DNA of 64,000 nucleotides from Sphingopyxis macrogoltabida (GCF_001314325.1 NZ_CP009429.1:620501-684500), one strand, 5' to 3'. Shown: positions 37,466 through 48,000, numbered from the stretch's first letter. The notes: generated by a model from the sequence alone, not told the origin. Numbers and translations: made by a program.

Positions 37466-38671
37466 TCAGCCGGCGGGTTTCCGCTGCATCGCGCGAGCCC
37501 GGGAGACAGAGCGAAACAACGGCACGGTCAGGGTCGTCGATATCAGCGCCAGCGTTACCAGCACCGCAAAGACCGTCGGCGTGATCAGCCCCGCCTGCAC
37601 GAGGATTGTTGCGGCGACGATTTCCATCAGGCCCTTGCACTGAAGCAACAGGCCCAGCCGGGTACGCTCGGTCATCTGCATGTCCGCCGCGGGCGGCGCG
37701 ATATGCACCGCCGCCACCTTGGACAGGCCCGCGAGCAATAGCAGGGCCAGCGCCGCGCCGAGCGCTTCCGCAGTTACGACTGCGCCGTCGATGCTCAGTC
37801 CGCGATGCGCGAAAAACAGCGGCGACAGGCCGAACAGAGCCAGCTTGCCGAGCGCTTCCGGGTGCAATCGTTCCGCGAGCTGCCGCGGCGCCAGCATGCC
37901 GGTGAAATAGGCGCCGAGCAATTCGTGCAGGCCGAGCATGCTCGTCGCCCAGGCACCCGCTGCAAGATAGGCGATGCCGAGCGCGCCGCTGATCAGCATA
38001 TGGTCGGGCAGCCGGTCGACAAACCGTCTGCGAACCGCGATCATCGCCGCGAAGACGGCGATCGCCCCGGCTTGCGGCAGGCCGCCGGCAAACAGCGAAT
38101 CCGCTTCGCCCTTGTGCAGGAACAGCAATGCAGCGAGTCCGATCCACAGGATTGCGTCGTCGAGCGCCGCAATGCGAAGCGATAAATTGCCGAGCGGCCG
38201 ATCTTCCATCGGCAATTCGCGGACGATTCCGACGAGCACCGGCAAGGCGCTGACCGCAAGGCACAGCCCGATCGCGCTCGCCGACAGCAGGCTTGAAACC
38301 CCCGCCGGCTGGGCGAGCACCATGTTCATCGCGCCCGACAGGATGACGACGAAACCGACCGCGAACGGCAAAGCAACGCCGACCAGCGCGGTGGTTACCA
38401 CCCGGCCACCGGGCCTTGGCCCGGGATTTGCGGTGATCCGGGTTTCGAGTCCTGCGCTGAACGCGAGTATCAGCACCCCGAACCATCCGATCGTTTCGCC
38501 CCATTTCGACGGCCCGAGAACCGACTTGTCGAAGCCGAAACGATCCGCCGCGATCGCCACGGCGAGTCCGGTCAGGATCGGCAACACCGCCATGGGCACA
38601 GCGCCGCGGACGAGGCGCCAGCAGATAACGGGCACGAGCAGAAAGCAGGCCAGATCGATCAGAAACCCCAT
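37466..38671 (-). CDS. Cation:proton antiporter (CPA2/KefB-type)
   Basis: 401 residues with about 12 hydrophobic helices. FGVLILAFSAGLET and FAHRGLSIDGAV, with IAALDDAILWIGLAALLFLHKGEAD in the middle, are the features of the sodium/hydrogen exchanger superfamily (CPA2). No C-terminal RCK domain is present, so it is a bare transport domain. It probably exchanges Na+ or K+ for protons in the inner membrane. An ATG at 38671 was preferred to a TTG two codons upstream. Confidence 0.85.
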   Translation of the reverse strand: MGFLIDLACFLLVPVICWRLVRGAVPMAVLPILTGLAVAIAADRFGFDKSVLGPSKWGETIGWFGVLILAFSAGLETRITANPGPRPGGRVVTTALVGVALPFAVGFVVILSGAMNMVLAQPAGVSSLLSASAIGLCLAVSALPVLVGIVRELPMEDRPLGNLSLRIAALDDAILWIGLAALLFLHKGEADSLFAGGLPQAGAIAVFAAMIAVRRRFVDRLPDHMLISGALGIAYLAAGAWATSMLGLHELLGAYFTGMLAPRQLAERLHPEALGKLALFGLSPLFFAHRGLSIDGAVVTAEALGAALALLLLAGLSKVAAVHIAPPAADMQMTERTRLGLLLQCKGLMEIVAATILVQAGLITPTVFAVLVTLALISTTLTVPLFRSVSRARAMQRKPAG

Positions 38672-38755
38672 GGGCAAAGGCTAACCCCTGCCGGGCACCC
38701 GGACAAGCATTATTGTGAACGTTCTCTTTATAGCGAACCCCGCAGCTTGGGAGGC

Positions 38756-39577
38756 TTATAGGAGAAAGTCGCCGACCAGAGTTGTGACGCAATTGCCCGT
38801 CAGCTCGACCTGCTCGCCATCCATCCGGCAGCCGACATGCCCGCCGCGGGCGCTCGCCTGATAGGCTGCGAAGCTGTCGCGGCGCAGCCGCGCCGACCAA
38901 TAGGGGGTCAACACGCTGTGCGCCGACCCGGTGACCGGGTCCTCGTCGATTCCCGCGCCCGGCGCGAAGGCCCGGCTGACGACGTCGGCGCCCGACGCGT
39001 CGCCCGTGCCCGGCGCCGTCGCAATATAGAGGATGTCGCCGCCCGCCTTCAGCGCGCGCAGGTCGGGTTCGAGCGCGCGGACGCTGGCGGCATCGGGATA
39101 GACGATCAGGGCATAGCCGCCGTCGTGCCATAGCGTCTCAAGGACGTCGCCGCCCATCGCGCGGATGATGTCGGGCATTGCCTTCGGCGCCGGCGGATAG
39201 GCGGGCAGGGCCATTTTATAGCCTTCGTCTTCGCCGTCGCGCGCGACGCGGAGCAGACCGGCCTTGCGGGTGCGAAACACCATGTCGTTGCGCCACGGCG
39301 CTGCCGACAGCAGCACATGGCCGCTCGCCAGCGTGGCATGGCCGCACAGCGCCACCTCGACCCCCGGGGTGAACCAGCGCAGCTCGTAATCGGCTTCGCC
39401 GCTTTCGTCGGGGATCAGGAAGGCGGTTTCGGCGAGATTGTTTTCGGCCGCGATCGCCTGCAGCAGATCGTCGGAAAGCCATTCGTCGAGCGGCATCACC
39501 GCGGCCGGATTGCCGGTGAACGGGCGGTCGGCGAAGGCGTCGACGCGGGTGATCGGCAATCGGCGTGATGCGCTCAT
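38756..39577 (-). CDS. PhzF-family isomerase-like protein
   Basis: 273 residues, the typical length of the two-domain PhzF/diaminopimelate-epimerase-like fold. [19 protein letters not shown] at the N-terminus and [10 protein letters not shown] with the catalytic Glu are diagnostic; [17 protein letters not shown] and [16 protein letters not shown] complete the signature. Only some members make phenazines, and no phz genes are nearby, so a small-molecule isomerase is the fair description. It overlaps pdxH by 4 bp on the same strand. Confidence 0.9.
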   Translation of the reverse strand: MSASRRLPITRVDAFADRPFTGNPAAVMPLDEWLSDDLLQAIAAENNLAETAFLIPDESGEADYELRWFTPGVEVALCGHATLASGHVLLSAAPWRNDMVFRTRKAGLLRVARDGEDEGYKMALPAYPPAPKAMPDIIRAMGGDVLETLWHDGGYALIVYPDAASVRALEPDLRALKAGGDILYIATAPGTGDASGADVVSRAFAPGAGIDEDPVTGSAHSVLTPYWSARLRRDSFAAYQASARGGHVGCRMDGEQVELTGNCVTTLVGDFLL

Positions 39578-40152
39578 GGGTAGAGATATCCTTTCGTCCA
39601 GCCCGCGCCCTCGCGCACGAACAGCGTGCGTTCGTGCAGGCGATGCGCGCGGTCCTGCCAAAATTCGATGCGCTCGGTCGTGACGCGCCAGCCCGACCAG
39701 CGCGGCGGGCGCGGCACGTCCTGTCCGTCGAACCGCGCCGCCATTTCGGCGAAGCGCGCTTCGAACGTCTCGCGGCTGCCCAGCGGGCGTGACTGGTCGC
39801 TCGCCCAGGCGCCAAGCTGCGAATCGCGGCCGCGCGTCGCGAAATAGGCGTCGGCGGTGGCATCGTCGACCGGCGCGACCGGCCCCTCGATGCGGATCTG
39901 GCGGCGCAACGATTTCCAGTGAAAGAGCAGCGCGACGTGCGGATTGGCCGCGAGTTCGCCGCCCTTGCGGCTGTCGAGATTGGTGTAGAAAACGAACCCG
40001 TCGGGGCCATGACCCTTCAGCAGCACCATGCGCAGCGACGGGTGTCCGTCGGCGGTTGTCGTCGCGAGCGCCATCGCGTTTGCGTCGTTGGGCTCGTTCG
40101 CTCGGGCTTCGGCGTACCAGTTGTCGAACAGGGCGAAAGGATCGGTCGTCAT
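39574..40152 (-). CDS. pdxH: Pyridoxine/pyridoxamine 5'-phosphate oxidase
   Basis: 192 residues, the normal length. It oxidises pyridoxine or pyridoxamine phosphate to PLP with FMN. The segments [25 protein letters not shown] (FMN phosphate binding), [34 protein letters not shown] and the C-terminal [10 protein letters not shown]...[13 protein letters not shown] are the family's conserved blocks. First gene of the two-gene operon with the PhzF-like protein; PLP salvage with a downstream isomerase is an incidental pairing as far as can be seen. Confidence 0.95.
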   Translation of the reverse strand: MTTDPFALFDNWYAEARANEPNDANAMALATTTADGHPSLRMVLLKGHGPDGFVFYTNLDSRKGGELAANPHVALLFHWKSLRRQIRIEGPVAPVDDATADAYFATRGRDSQLGAWASDQSRPLGSRETFEARFAEMAARFDGQDVPRPPRWSGWRVTTERIEFWQDRAHRLHERTLFVREGAGWTKGYLYP

Positions 40153-40290
40153 GCGGGCGCTTCTATCGTGCGCCTTGATCTAGTGAAAGCGCGATCATCG
40201 GCGGGAACTTGACCCTCTGCTGCGATGTTCCCACATGGCGCGCGCAATCGGGCCTTCCCGGCCAATCACTTATCGGGCTACAGAAGACAT

Positions 40291-41226
40291 ATGGCAGACC
40301 CCTATTCCACCCTCGGCGTCGCGAAGAGCGCCAGCGAAGCGGAGATCAAATCCGCCTATCGCAAGCTCGCCAAGGAATTGCATCCCGACAAGAACAAGGA
40401 CAATCCGAAGGCGTCGGAAAAGTTTTCGGACGTCACCCGGGCCTACGACCTGCTTTCCGACAAGACCAAACGCGCGCAGTTCGATCGCGGCGAGATCGAC
40501 GCCGATGGCAATCCGGCGATGCCGTTCGGCTATGGCGGAGGCGGCGGTTTTCGCGGCGATCCGCGCGGTCAGCAGGGTGGTTTCGGCGGCTTCGGAAATG
40601 ATGGCGCCGACTTTGGCGACATCTTCGAGGGCTTGTTCGGCGGTCGCGGCGGTGGCGGCGGCGGCGGCCCGTTCGGCGGCTTCGGCGGCCGGGGCGCAGC
40701 GCCGCCGAAGGGCGCCAATGTCGCCTATCGCCTGTCGGTATCCTTCATCGATGCCGCGACGCAGGCGCCGCAGCGCATCACGCTCGCCGACGGCGGTACG
40801 ATCGACCTCAAATTGCCCGCCGGCGTCGAAACCGGCACGCAGATGCGCCTCGCAGGCAAGGGGCAGCCGGGGCCCGGCGGCCATGGCGACGGCATCGTTA
40901 CGATCACCGTCAAGGATCATCCCTTCTTCGTCCGCGAGGGCGCCAATATCCGCCTCGACCTGCCGGTGACACTGGGCGAGGCGGTCAATGGTGCCAAGGT
41001 CAAGGTGCCGACGGTCGACGGCCCGGTGATGCTGTCGATTCCCGCGGGATCGACCTCGGGCAAGGTGATGCGCCTCAAGGGCAAGGGCTTCAGCCAGAAG
41101 AGCGGCGGCCGCGGCGATCAGCTCGTGCGGTTGATGGTCGACCTGCCCGCCGACGACGATGCGCTGGTCAAGCTGGTCAGCGAATGGACCGACCCCCGTC
41201 CGGTGCGCGCGGAACTCGGTGTGTGA
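40291..41226 (+). CDS. DnaJ/CbpA-type chaperone
   Basis: 311 residues from the ATG at 40291. The N-terminal J domain has DPYSTLGVAKSASEAEI and the HPD motif in KELHPDKNKDNPKASEKF. A Gly/Phe-rich linker (about residues 80-140) follows, then two C-terminal substrate-binding domains with ITLADGGTIDLKLPAGV and LPVTLGEAVNGAKVKVPT. The zinc-finger module of DnaJ is absent, so it is the CbpA (type II) form. It should work with DnaK. It starts a co-directional run that includes yihY-like, fabI and aroC. Confidence 0.92.
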   Translation: MADPYSTLGVAKSASEAEIKSAYRKLAKELHPDKNKDNPKASEKFSDVTRAYDLLSDKTKRAQFDRGEIDADGNPAMPFGYGGGGGFRGDPRGQQGGFGGFGNDGADFGDIFEGLFGGRGGGGGGGPFGGFGGRGAAPPKGANVAYRLSVSFIDAATQAPQRITLADGGTIDLKLPAGVETGTQMRLAGKGQPGPGGHGDGIVTITVKDHPFFVREGANIRLDLPVTLGEAVNGAKVKVPTVDGPVMLSIPAGSTSGKVMRLKGKGFSQKSGGRGDQLVRLMVDLPADDDALVKLVSEWTDPRPVRAELGV

Positions 41227-41229
41227 TGC

Positions 41230-42315
41230 GTGGCTGAGCCGGCGGAAAAGAAGATCGTCGCCGCGCTCGAGCGCGAGGTTGCCGAAGAGGTCGGCAAGGA
41301 ATTTCTCGCCGAAGGCCATTCGCCGCACTCGCCCGAAGCCCGCGCCGAACGCGCCAAACGGGTCAAATTGCGCGCCCGCGCCGAAGGGCTGATCCATCGC
41401 GGCCGCGAAACGCTCGGTCCCGGAACCCGCATCTTCCGGGTCGCGCGCCGCGTCGTCGTCGGCACCTATACCGACGGCTTCATCCACGCCGGCAATCTTG
41501 CCTATCTGGCGCTCATCGCGCTCTTTCCCTTCTTCATCCTGCTCGCTGCCGCGCTCAGCATCTTCGGCGGCAGCAGCGGGGGCGAGGCGGCGATCGAGGC
41601 GGTGTTCTCGACGATGCCGCCGACGGTCGCCAAGGCGCTGTCGGGGCCGATCCGCGAGGTGATGACCGCGCGTACCGGCATTTTCCTGTGGCTCGGTGCG
41701 CTCGTCGCGCTATGGACCGTGGGCAGCCTGATCGAAACGGTGCGCGACATCCTCCGCCGCGCCTATGGCACGCACTTCAGCAAGGGCTTTTTCCATTACC
41801 GGCTGCTGTCGATCGGCATCATCACCGGCGCGGTCGTGCTGATGCTGCTGTCGTTCAGCATGCAGGTGCTGATCGTCGGCGTCGAACAGTTCGTGACGCG
41901 CGTGCTGCCGGAACGTTTCCAGTCGGTCGGGATCGTGCTCATTTCCCGCGGCGTGTCGGGTTTCGGCCTGTTCCTCGCCATCTACATGCTGTTCTACAGC
42001 CTGACGCCGTCGAAATACCGTCGCCTGAAGAATTGCCCGAAATGGCCCGGGGCGCTGTTCACGACGCTCTGGTGGATCGCCGTGACGCTGGCGCTGCCGC
42101 CGCTGCTCGCCAGCCTGCTCAGCTATGACGCAACTTACGGCAGCCTCGCGGGTGTCATGATCGCGCTGTTCTTTTTCTACCTCGTCGGATTGGGTATGGT
42201 GATGGGCGCCGAACTCAACGCCGCTTTGGTAGAGGTTGAGGATTTGGGCCACGACGCTATTGGGCGCGTCGACGACATCATTATTGAAGCCAAAAAGGCC
42301 GGAGAAGAAAAATGA
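41230..42315 (+). CDS. YihY/BrkB-family membrane protein
   Basis: 361 residues from a GTG at 41230. A charged cytoplasmic N-terminus of about 70 residues precedes six hydrophobic helices, with the family motif LAYLALIALFPFFILLAAAL in the first and GLGMVMGAELNAAL near the end. The family (once called RNase BN by mistake) is now linked to the envelope. In proteobacteria, YihY-like proteins are implicated in phospholipid movement; that is general knowledge, not shown here. It overlaps fabI (ATGA). Confidence 0.87.
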   Translation: MAEPAEKKIVAALEREVAEEVGKEFLAEGHSPHSPEARAERAKRVKLRARAEGLIHRGRETLGPGTRIFRVARRVVVGTYTDGFIHAGNLAYLALIALFPFFILLAAALSIFGGSSGGEAAIEAVFSTMPPTVAKALSGPIREVMTARTGIFLWLGALVALWTVGSLIETVRDILRRAYGTHFSKGFFHYRLLSIGIITGAVVLMLLSFSMQVLIVGVEQFVTRVLPERFQSVGIVLISRGVSGFGLFLAIYMLFYSLTPSKYRRLKNCPKWPGALFTTLWWIAVTLALPPLLASLLSYDATYGSLAGVMIALFFFYLVGLGMVMGAELNAALVEVEDLGHDAIGRVDDIIIEAKKAGEEK

Positions 42316-43139
42316 CAGGTCTGATGAAGGGCAAGCGCGGGCTGATCATGGGCCTCGCGAACGATAAATCGCTTGCCTGGGGCATTGCCAAGGCGCTGCA
42401 CGGCGCGGGTGCCGAGCTTGCGATCAGCTATCAGGGCGAAGTGATGGAAAAGCGGGTGAAGCCGCTTGCCGACCAGCTTGGCTGCGATTTCCTGATCGAT
42501 TGCGACGTTGCAGACATGGACAATCTCGACGCGGCCTTCACCACGCTGGCCGCGCGCTGGCCGACGATCGACTTCGTCGTCCACGCCATCGGCTATACGA
42601 ACAAGGAGGCGCTGCGCGGCCACTATGCCGATGTCACGCTCGAAGACTTTCTGATGACGATGAACATCAGCGTCTACAGCTTCACCGCGGTCGCCAAGCG
42701 CGCCGCGGCGATGATGACGCCGTTCGATCCTGAAACGGGCGCGGGCGGCGGCTCGCTGCTGACCCTCAGCTATTATGGCGCCGAAAAGGTGATCCCGCAT
42801 TACAACGTCATGGGCGTCGCCAAATCGGCGCTCGAAACCAGCGTCAAATATCTCGCCAACGACTATGGCCCGCAGGGGGTGCGTGTGAACGCGATCTCGG
42901 CCGGTCCGATCAAGACGCTGGCGGCATCGGGGATCGGCGATTTCCGCCTGATCCTGAAGTGGAACGAGCATAATGCGCCGCTGCGTCGCAACGTCACGAT
43001 CGACGACGTCGGCGGCTCGGCGCTCTATCTGCTCAGCGACCTTTCGGCGGGCGTCACCGGCGAAACGCACCATGTCGATGCGGGTTACCACACGGTCGGG
43101 ATGAAGCAGGAAGACGCGCCGGACATCGCGCTTGCCTGA
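42312..43139 (+). CDS. fabI: Enoyl-[acyl-carrier-protein] reductase FabI
   Basis: 275 residues. It reduces trans-2-enoyl-ACP with NADH in the last step of fatty-acid elongation. GLMKGKRGLIMGLANDKSLAWGIAK is the FabI N-terminus, HAIGYTNKEALRG follows, and the catalytic Tyr-x6-Lys is in HYNVMGVAKSALE around residues 163-170; RVNAISAGPIKTLAASGI is the substrate-loop signature. Its start overlaps the YihY-like stop by 4 bp, and its end overlaps the GNAT start. Confidence 0.96.
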   Translation: MTGLMKGKRGLIMGLANDKSLAWGIAKALHGAGAELAISYQGEVMEKRVKPLADQLGCDFLIDCDVADMDNLDAAFTTLAARWPTIDFVVHAIGYTNKEALRGHYADVTLEDFLMTMNISVYSFTAVAKRAAAMMTPFDPETGAGGGSLLTLSYYGAEKVIPHYNVMGVAKSALETSVKYLANDYGPQGVRVNAISAGPIKTLAASGIGDFRLILKWNEHNAPLRRNVTIDDVGGSALYLLSDLSAGVTGETHHVDAGYHTVGMKQEDAPDIALA

Positions 43140-43662
43140 CGGCCTCGTCATCCGACCCGCACGTGCGGAGGATGCCGAGGCGATCGATGGGGTGATCCGG
43201 GCGGCCTTCGCGGAGACCGAATTCGGTCATCAGGGGGAGGCGGACCTTGTGCGGATGGTGGGCGAAGACGGCGATACGCTCGTTTCGCTGGTCGCCGAAA
43301 GCGGCGGCGCGATCATCGGGCATGTGCTGTTCAGCCGCATGGATGTCGACGCCGACGGTGCCGCCCTGTCCGCGGCGGGGCTCGCGCCGGTCTCGGTTGC
43401 GCCGGCTTTCCAGCGGCGGGGCATCGGCGATGCGCTGATCCGCGCCGGGCTGGAGGTGCTCCGCGGGCAGGGCGTGACGATCAGCTTCGTTCTCGGTCAC
43501 GAGGCCTATTATCCGCGCTTCGGCTATTCGCCGGACCTCGCCGCGCGCTTCGCTTCGCCCTTTGCCGGGCCGCATTTCATGGCGATGATGCTGGACTCGG
43601 ACGCGGCTTGGCCGCTAGGCGGGCGCGCGGATTATGCGCCCGCATTTGGCCGGATGGGGTAA
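43132..43662 (+). CDS. GNAT-family N-acetyltransferase (YhbS-like)
   Basis: 176 residues. The frame opens with a TTG at 43132 that overlaps the fabI stop by 8 bp; no better start with a ribosome-binding site is visible. The acetyl-CoA site is [26 protein letters not shown], and [16 protein letters not shown] is the YhbS-type motif. Substrate unknown. It sits 5 bp before aroC. Confidence 0.82.
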   Translation: MPDGLVIRPARAEDAEAIDGVIRAAFAETEFGHQGEADLVRMVGEDGDTLVSLVAESGGAIIGHVLFSRMDVDADGAALSAAGLAPVSVAPAFQRRGIGDALIRAGLEVLRGQGVTISFVLGHEAYYPRFGYSPDLAARFASPFAGPHFMAMMLDSDAAWPLGGRADYAPAFGRMG

Positions 43663-43666
43663 GGCG

Positions 43667-44743
43667 ATGAGTTTCAACAGCTTCGGACGCGTTCTTCGCT
43701 TCACGACATGGGGGGAAAGCCATGGCCCCGCGCTCGGCGCCGTCGTCGACGGCTGCCCGCCGCGCCTGTCGCTCTCCGAAGCCGACATCCAGCCGTTCCT
43801 CGACAAGCGCCGTCCCGGCCAGTCGCGCCACACGACGCAGCGGCAGGAACCCGATCAGGTGCGTATCCTGTCGGGCGTGTTCGAGGGCAAGACCACCGGC
43901 ACGCCGATCAGCCTGATGATCGAGAATGTCGACCAGCGGTCGAAGGATTATGGCGACATCGCGCAGGCCTATCGCCCCGGCCACGCCGATTATGCCTATG
44001 ACGCCAAATACGGCATCCGCGACTATCGCGGCGGCGGGCGGTCGAGCGCGCGCGAAACCGCGGCGCGCGTCGCGGCGGGCGGCGTCGCGCGGCTGGTGAT
44101 CCCCGAGGTGCAGATCCACGCATGGGTCGCCGAAATCGGCGGCGATGCGATCGATCCCGCCAACTTCGATCTCGAAGAAATTGATCGCAACCCCTTTTTC
44201 TGCCCCGATCCCGCCGCGGCGCAGCGCTGGGAAGGACTGATGGACGCCGCGCGCAAGTCGGGCAGTTCGCTGGGCGCGGTGATCGAATGCGCGGCGAGCG
44301 GGGTGCCCGCCGGCTGGGGCGCCCCCATCTATGCCAAGCTCGACAGCGACCTTGCCGCAGCGATGATGGGCATCAACGCCGTTAAAGGCGTCGAGATCGG
44401 CGCGGGTTTCACGGCAGCCCGGCTGCGCGGCGAGGAAAATGCCGACCCGATGCGCCCCGCCACCGACGGCAGCAATCGCCCCGATTTCCTGTCGAACAAT
44501 GCCGGCGGCATCGCGGGCGGCATTTCGACCGGCCAGCCGGTCGTTGTCCGCGTCGCGTTCAAGCCGACCAGTTCGATCCTGACCCCCGTGCCGACGATCA
44601 ACAAGGCGGGCGAGGCGACCGACATCGTCACCAAGGGGCGTCATGATCCGTGCGTCGGCATCCGCGGCGCGCCGGTGGTCGAAGCCATGATGGCGCTGGT
44701 CCTCGCCGATCACAAATTGCTGCACCGGGCCCAGTGCGGCTGA
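43667..44743 (+). CDS. aroC: Chorismate synthase
   Basis: 358 residues. It makes chorismate from EPSP, the last step of the shikimate pathway, using reduced [60 protein letters not shown] and [17 protein letters not shown] are the family's signature blocks. The ATG at 43667 is set by this conserved N-terminus and AAGG upstream. The codon run after the stop contains several short out-of-frame ATGs before the SLC13 gene. Confidence 0.97.
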   Translation: MSFNSFGRVLRFTTWGESHGPALGAVVDGCPPRLSLSEADIQPFLDKRRPGQSRHTTQRQEPDQVRILSGVFEGKTTGTPISLMIENVDQRSKDYGDIAQAYRPGHADYAYDAKYGIRDYRGGGRSSARETAARVAAGGVARLVIPEVQIHAWVAEIGGDAIDPANFDLEEIDRNPFFCPDPAAAQRWEGLMDAARKSGSSLGAVIECAASGVPAGWGAPIYAKLDSDLAAAMMGINAVKGVEIGAGFTAARLRGEENADPMRPATDGSNRPDFLSNNAGGIAGGISTGQPVVVRVAFKPTSSILTPVPTINKAGEATDIVTKGRHDPCVGIRGAPVVEAMMALVLADHKLLHRAQCG

Positions 44744-44764
44744 TGACATGCGGCTGATGAGCTG

Positions 44765-46543
44765 ATGGAGGCTGTTGCCCCTTTCATCGCGGAGCATAAG
44801 GCGGTGATCGGCCTGTTGGTCCTCGCCGGCATGTTCGCGGCCTTCGTCTGGGAACGCTTTTCGCCGTCGGTCGTCGCGGTCGCGGGGGCGGGCACGATGC
44901 TCGCGCTCGGCCTGCTCGACGAAAAGGGGGCCTATGGCGTCTTTTCGAACAGCGCGCCGCTCACTGTCGGCGCGATGTTTATCCTGTCGGGGGCGCTGAT
45001 CCGCACGGGGGTGATCGACAAGGTCGGTAATTATGTCGTCGACCGGGCGAAACGGCATCCGCGGCTCGCCGTGATCGAAGTGTTTGGAGGCGGCCTGCTC
45101 GTATCGGGCTTCATCAACAGCACGCCGTTCGTCGTCGTCATGATGCCGGTCTGCTTCCGGCTTGCCGAGGCGCTCGGCATCTCGCCCAAGAAGCTGCTGA
45201 TGCCGCTATCGGTGATCGCGGTGCTCGGCGGCTGCCTGACCTTGATCGGCACGTCGACCAACCTTGTCGTTGCGGGGATCGCGGAGCAGGCGGGGCTGGG
45301 GCGTTTCAGCCTGTTCAGCATCACGCCCTATGGCCTCGCCGTCGCGGCGGCGGGGGTGCTCGGGCTGCTCGTCATGGCGCGCTTCCTGCCGTCCGACTAC
45401 CCCCGTATCGCCGAGAAGGCCGACGGCGAGCAGCAACTTTACCTCACCGAACTGGGGCTTGGCGAGAATGACCCCGCCGTCGATATGGCGCTGGAGGCAG
45501 CGAACCTTGGCGTCGCCGCGGGGCAAATCGTCGGCGTCATTGCCGGCGGGCGGCTGATCACCGGCAGCGACGCGCAGCATCACCGTCTCGTGGCGGGGAA
45601 CCGGATCGTGGCGCGGCTCGATGGCGCCGCATTGATGACTTTGCGCAGCGAGGGGCGTTTCGCGATCGGCATCGGCGACGGGACCGAAGCGGGGGCAACC
45701 GTAGTCGAAGTGACGGTATCGCCCAGCCATGGCTCGATCGACCGCCCCCTCGCCGAAATTCCGTTTCTCCAGCGGCAACGTGTCCGCATCCTCGGGGTGA
45801 CGCGCTTTCGCCATCTCCCTGGTCCGACGCTATCCGAAAATCGTATCCGTGCCGCCGACCGCTTGCTGATCGAGGCCGACGACCCGAACGTCGCGCAACT
45901 CCGCGACAATCCCAATTTGATCGGGCTCGCGATGGCGTCGGTGACCGCCTTCCGCCGCCGCCGCGCGTGGATTGCGATCCTTGTGATGGCGAGCGCGGTG
46001 CTGTTGTCGGCGACCGGGGTGATGTCGATCGGTATCGCCGCGTTCATCGGCGTCGGCATCGTGCTGCTCACGCGCTGTATCGACGCTTCGGAGGCGTGGG
46101 GCAGCATCGACGGCGACGTGCTGATCCTCATCTTCGCGATGCTCGCGGTCGGCGCGGCGCTCGAACAGGCGGGGTCGGTCTCGCTGATGGTCGGGGCGCT
46201 TGAACCGGTGCTGATCCACGCGCCGCAATGGATGGTGATCGCGATCGTCTATTTTTCCGCGCTGCTGCTGTCCGAACTGCTCAGCAACAACGCCGTCGCC
46301 GCGCTGATGGGGCCGCTGGTGATCGGGATTGCAGAGGCAACCGGCATCGCGCCGCAACCGTTGCTCATCGCGTTGATGCTCGGCGCATCGGCGTGCTTCG
46401 CGACCCCGGTCGGCTATCAGACGAACACGCTCGTCTATGCCGCCGGCGACTATCGTTTCATGGACTTCGTTCGTGTCGGCGTGCCGCTCAACATATTGAC
46501 CGGCACCGCCGGGGTTGTCGCGCTGAGCTTCTGGACGCCCTGA
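44765..46543 (+). CDS. SLC13-family permease with RCK/TrkA-C domains
   Basis: 592 residues: about 12 hydrophobic helices interrupted by a soluble middle (about residues 210-400) holding two TrkA-C-like domains (VVEVTVSPSHGSIDRPLAEI; RIRAADRLLIEADDPNV). The transport part has INSTPFVVVMMPVCFRLAEALG, LIGTSTNLVVAGIAEQAGL and ELLSNNAVAALMGPL, typical of the DASS/CitMHS-like SLC13 group. It probably takes up a divalent anion such as sulphate or a dicarboxylate. The next gene is another anion symporter. Confidence 0.9.
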   Translation: MEAVAPFIAEHKAVIGLLVLAGMFAAFVWERFSPSVVAVAGAGTMLALGLLDEKGAYGVFSNSAPLTVGAMFILSGALIRTGVIDKVGNYVVDRAKRHPRLAVIEVFGGGLLVSGFINSTPFVVVMMPVCFRLAEALGISPKKLLMPLSVIAVLGGCLTLIGTSTNLVVAGIAEQAGLGRFSLFSITPYGLAVAAAGVLGLLVMARFLPSDYPRIAEKADGEQQLYLTELGLGENDPAVDMALEAANLGVAAGQIVGVIAGGRLITGSDAQHHRLVAGNRIVARLDGAALMTLRSEGRFAIGIGDGTEAGATVVEVTVSPSHGSIDRPLAEIPFLQRQRVRILGVTRFRHLPGPTLSENRIRAADRLLIEADDPNVAQLRDNPNLIGLAMASVTAFRRRRAWIAILVMASAVLLSATGVMSIGIAAFIGVGIVLLTRCIDASEAWGSIDGDVLILIFAMLAVGAALEQAGSVSLMVGALEPVLIHAPQWMVIAIVYFSALLLSELLSNNAVAALMGPLVIGIAEATGIAPQPLLIALMLGASACFATPVGYQTNTLVYAAGDYRFMDFVRVGVPLNILTGTAGVVALSFWTP

Positions 46544-46546
46544 TCC

Positions 46547-46586
46547 GCCCGTTCGGCAACAGGCGATTGCCCGCCACGTAACGGGC
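46547..46586 (+). terminator. Weak inverted repeat after SLC13 gene
   Basis: GCCCGTT at 46547-46553 and AACGGGC at 46580-46586 are perfect inverted copies with a 26-bp gap. A TTACCCCC tail follows. It may be a weak terminator or a leader structure for the next gene. Confidence 0.3.
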
Positions 46587-46638
46587 TGTTACCCCCTCCG
46601 CATAGATCCGGCCCAGCCGGAACAGGGAGCATTTTTTC

Positions 46639-47979
46639 ATGGCAAAACGCCTGACCTTATTCATTCTTGTCGGCATGGTGCTCGGCATTATCGCCGGCGC
46701 GATCGGGCATGCCCAGATCGGCGCCGACAAGGAAGCGGCGACGCAGATCGCCGGCTATTTCAAGATATTGCCCGACGTCTTTCTCCATCTGATCAAGATG
46801 ATCATCGCGCCGCTGGTTCTCGCGACGATTGTCGCCGGCATCGCGAACATGGGCGACAGCGCGGCGCTCGGCCGCATCGGGCTCAAGTCGCTGCTCTGGT
46901 TCATCGGCGCCAGTTTCATGTCGATCACCCTCGGGCTGCTGCTCGTCAACCTGCTCCAGCCGGGCGTCGGGCTCGACCTGACGCCGACGGCGGAGATCGG
47001 CGAGGTGAAGACGTCGGCGCTCAACCTGCGCGATTTCATCCTCCACATCTTCCCCGAATCGATTTTCGGGGCGATGGCGTCGAACAATATCCTGCAGATT
47101 CTCGTCTTTTCGATCTTTGCCGGGGTGGGCCTGTCGGCGCTCGGCGATCGCGGCGCGCCGCTGCTCCGGGGTGTTGACGTGCTCGCCGAACTGATGCTGC
47201 AGGTCACCAACTATGTGATGCTGTTCGCGCCCTTCGCGGTGTTCGGCGCGCTTGCCGGCGTGATCACCGTCAACGGGCTCGGCATCCTGCTCGACTTCCT
47301 GCGGCTCATCCTCGAATTCTACCTCGGGCTGACCTTGCTGTGGATGATCCTGTTCGGGGTCGGGGCGCTTTTCCTCGGCAGGCGCATCCTGACGCTGGCG
47401 CGCTATATCGTCGAACCGTTGCTGCTCGCCTTCTCGACCGCCTCGTCGGAAGCGGCGCTGCCGAAGCTGTTCGAGCAGCTCGACCGTTTCGGCATCCCGC
47501 GCCGCGTTTCGGGTTTCGTGCTGCCGCTCGGCTACAGCTTCAACCTCGACGGTTCGATGATGTATATGAGCTTTGCGACGCTGTTCATCGCGCAGGCCTA
47601 TGGCATCGACCTGTCGATCGGCACGCAGATCCTGATCCTGCTGACGCTCATGATCACGTCGAAGGGGATTGCGGGGGTGCCGCGCGCCAGCCTCGTCGTC
47701 ATCACCGCGACGCTGACCCAGTTCGGCCTGCCGGTCGAAGGCGTCGCGCTGATCCTCGGCATCGACCAGTTCCTCGACATGGGCCGCTCGGCGACCAATG
47801 TCGTCGGCAATGCGGTGGCAACGTCGGTCATCGCCAAGTGGGAAGGCATGCTCGAAGTCCCGGAACCCGCCGACAAGGACTATCCGCACGCGCCAGCCCA
47901 CACGTCGCATCACGGCGCGCGCGGGCTGACGCTCCAGGAGGATATGGTGAGCGACAGCAGCAAGCCTCCGGCCCGCTGA
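46639..47979 (+). CDS. Dicarboxylate/amino acid:cation symporter (DAACS)
   Basis: 446 residues of the sodium:dicarboxylate symporter family (GltP/DctA-like). Eight helices and two re-entrant hairpins are implied by STASSEAALPKLFEQL and GYSFNLDGSMMYMSFA, with SKGIAGVPRASLVV and GIDQFLDMGRSATNVVGNAVA at the C-terminal substrate site. It imports C4-dicarboxylates or Glu/Asp with protons or Na+. GGGAG lies upstream of the ATG at 46639. The cytoplasmic tail is His-rich. Confidence 0.92.
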   Translation: MAKRLTLFILVGMVLGIIAGAIGHAQIGADKEAATQIAGYFKILPDVFLHLIKMIIAPLVLATIVAGIANMGDSAALGRIGLKSLLWFIGASFMSITLGLLLVNLLQPGVGLDLTPTAEIGEVKTSALNLRDFILHIFPESIFGAMASNNILQILVFSIFAGVGLSALGDRGAPLLRGVDVLAELMLQVTNYVMLFAPFAVFGALAGVITVNGLGILLDFLRLILEFYLGLTLLWMILFGVGALFLGRRILTLARYIVEPLLLAFSTASSEAALPKLFEQLDRFGIPRRVSGFVLPLGYSFNLDGSMMYMSFATLFIAQAYGIDLSIGTQILILLTLMITSKGIAGVPRASLVVITATLTQFGLPVEGVALILGIDQFLDMGRSATNVVGNAVATSVIAKWEGMLEVPEPADKDYPHAPAHTSHHGARGLTLQEDMVSDSSKPPAR

Positions 47980-48000
47980 CTGCCGCCGACCTGGTCGCCG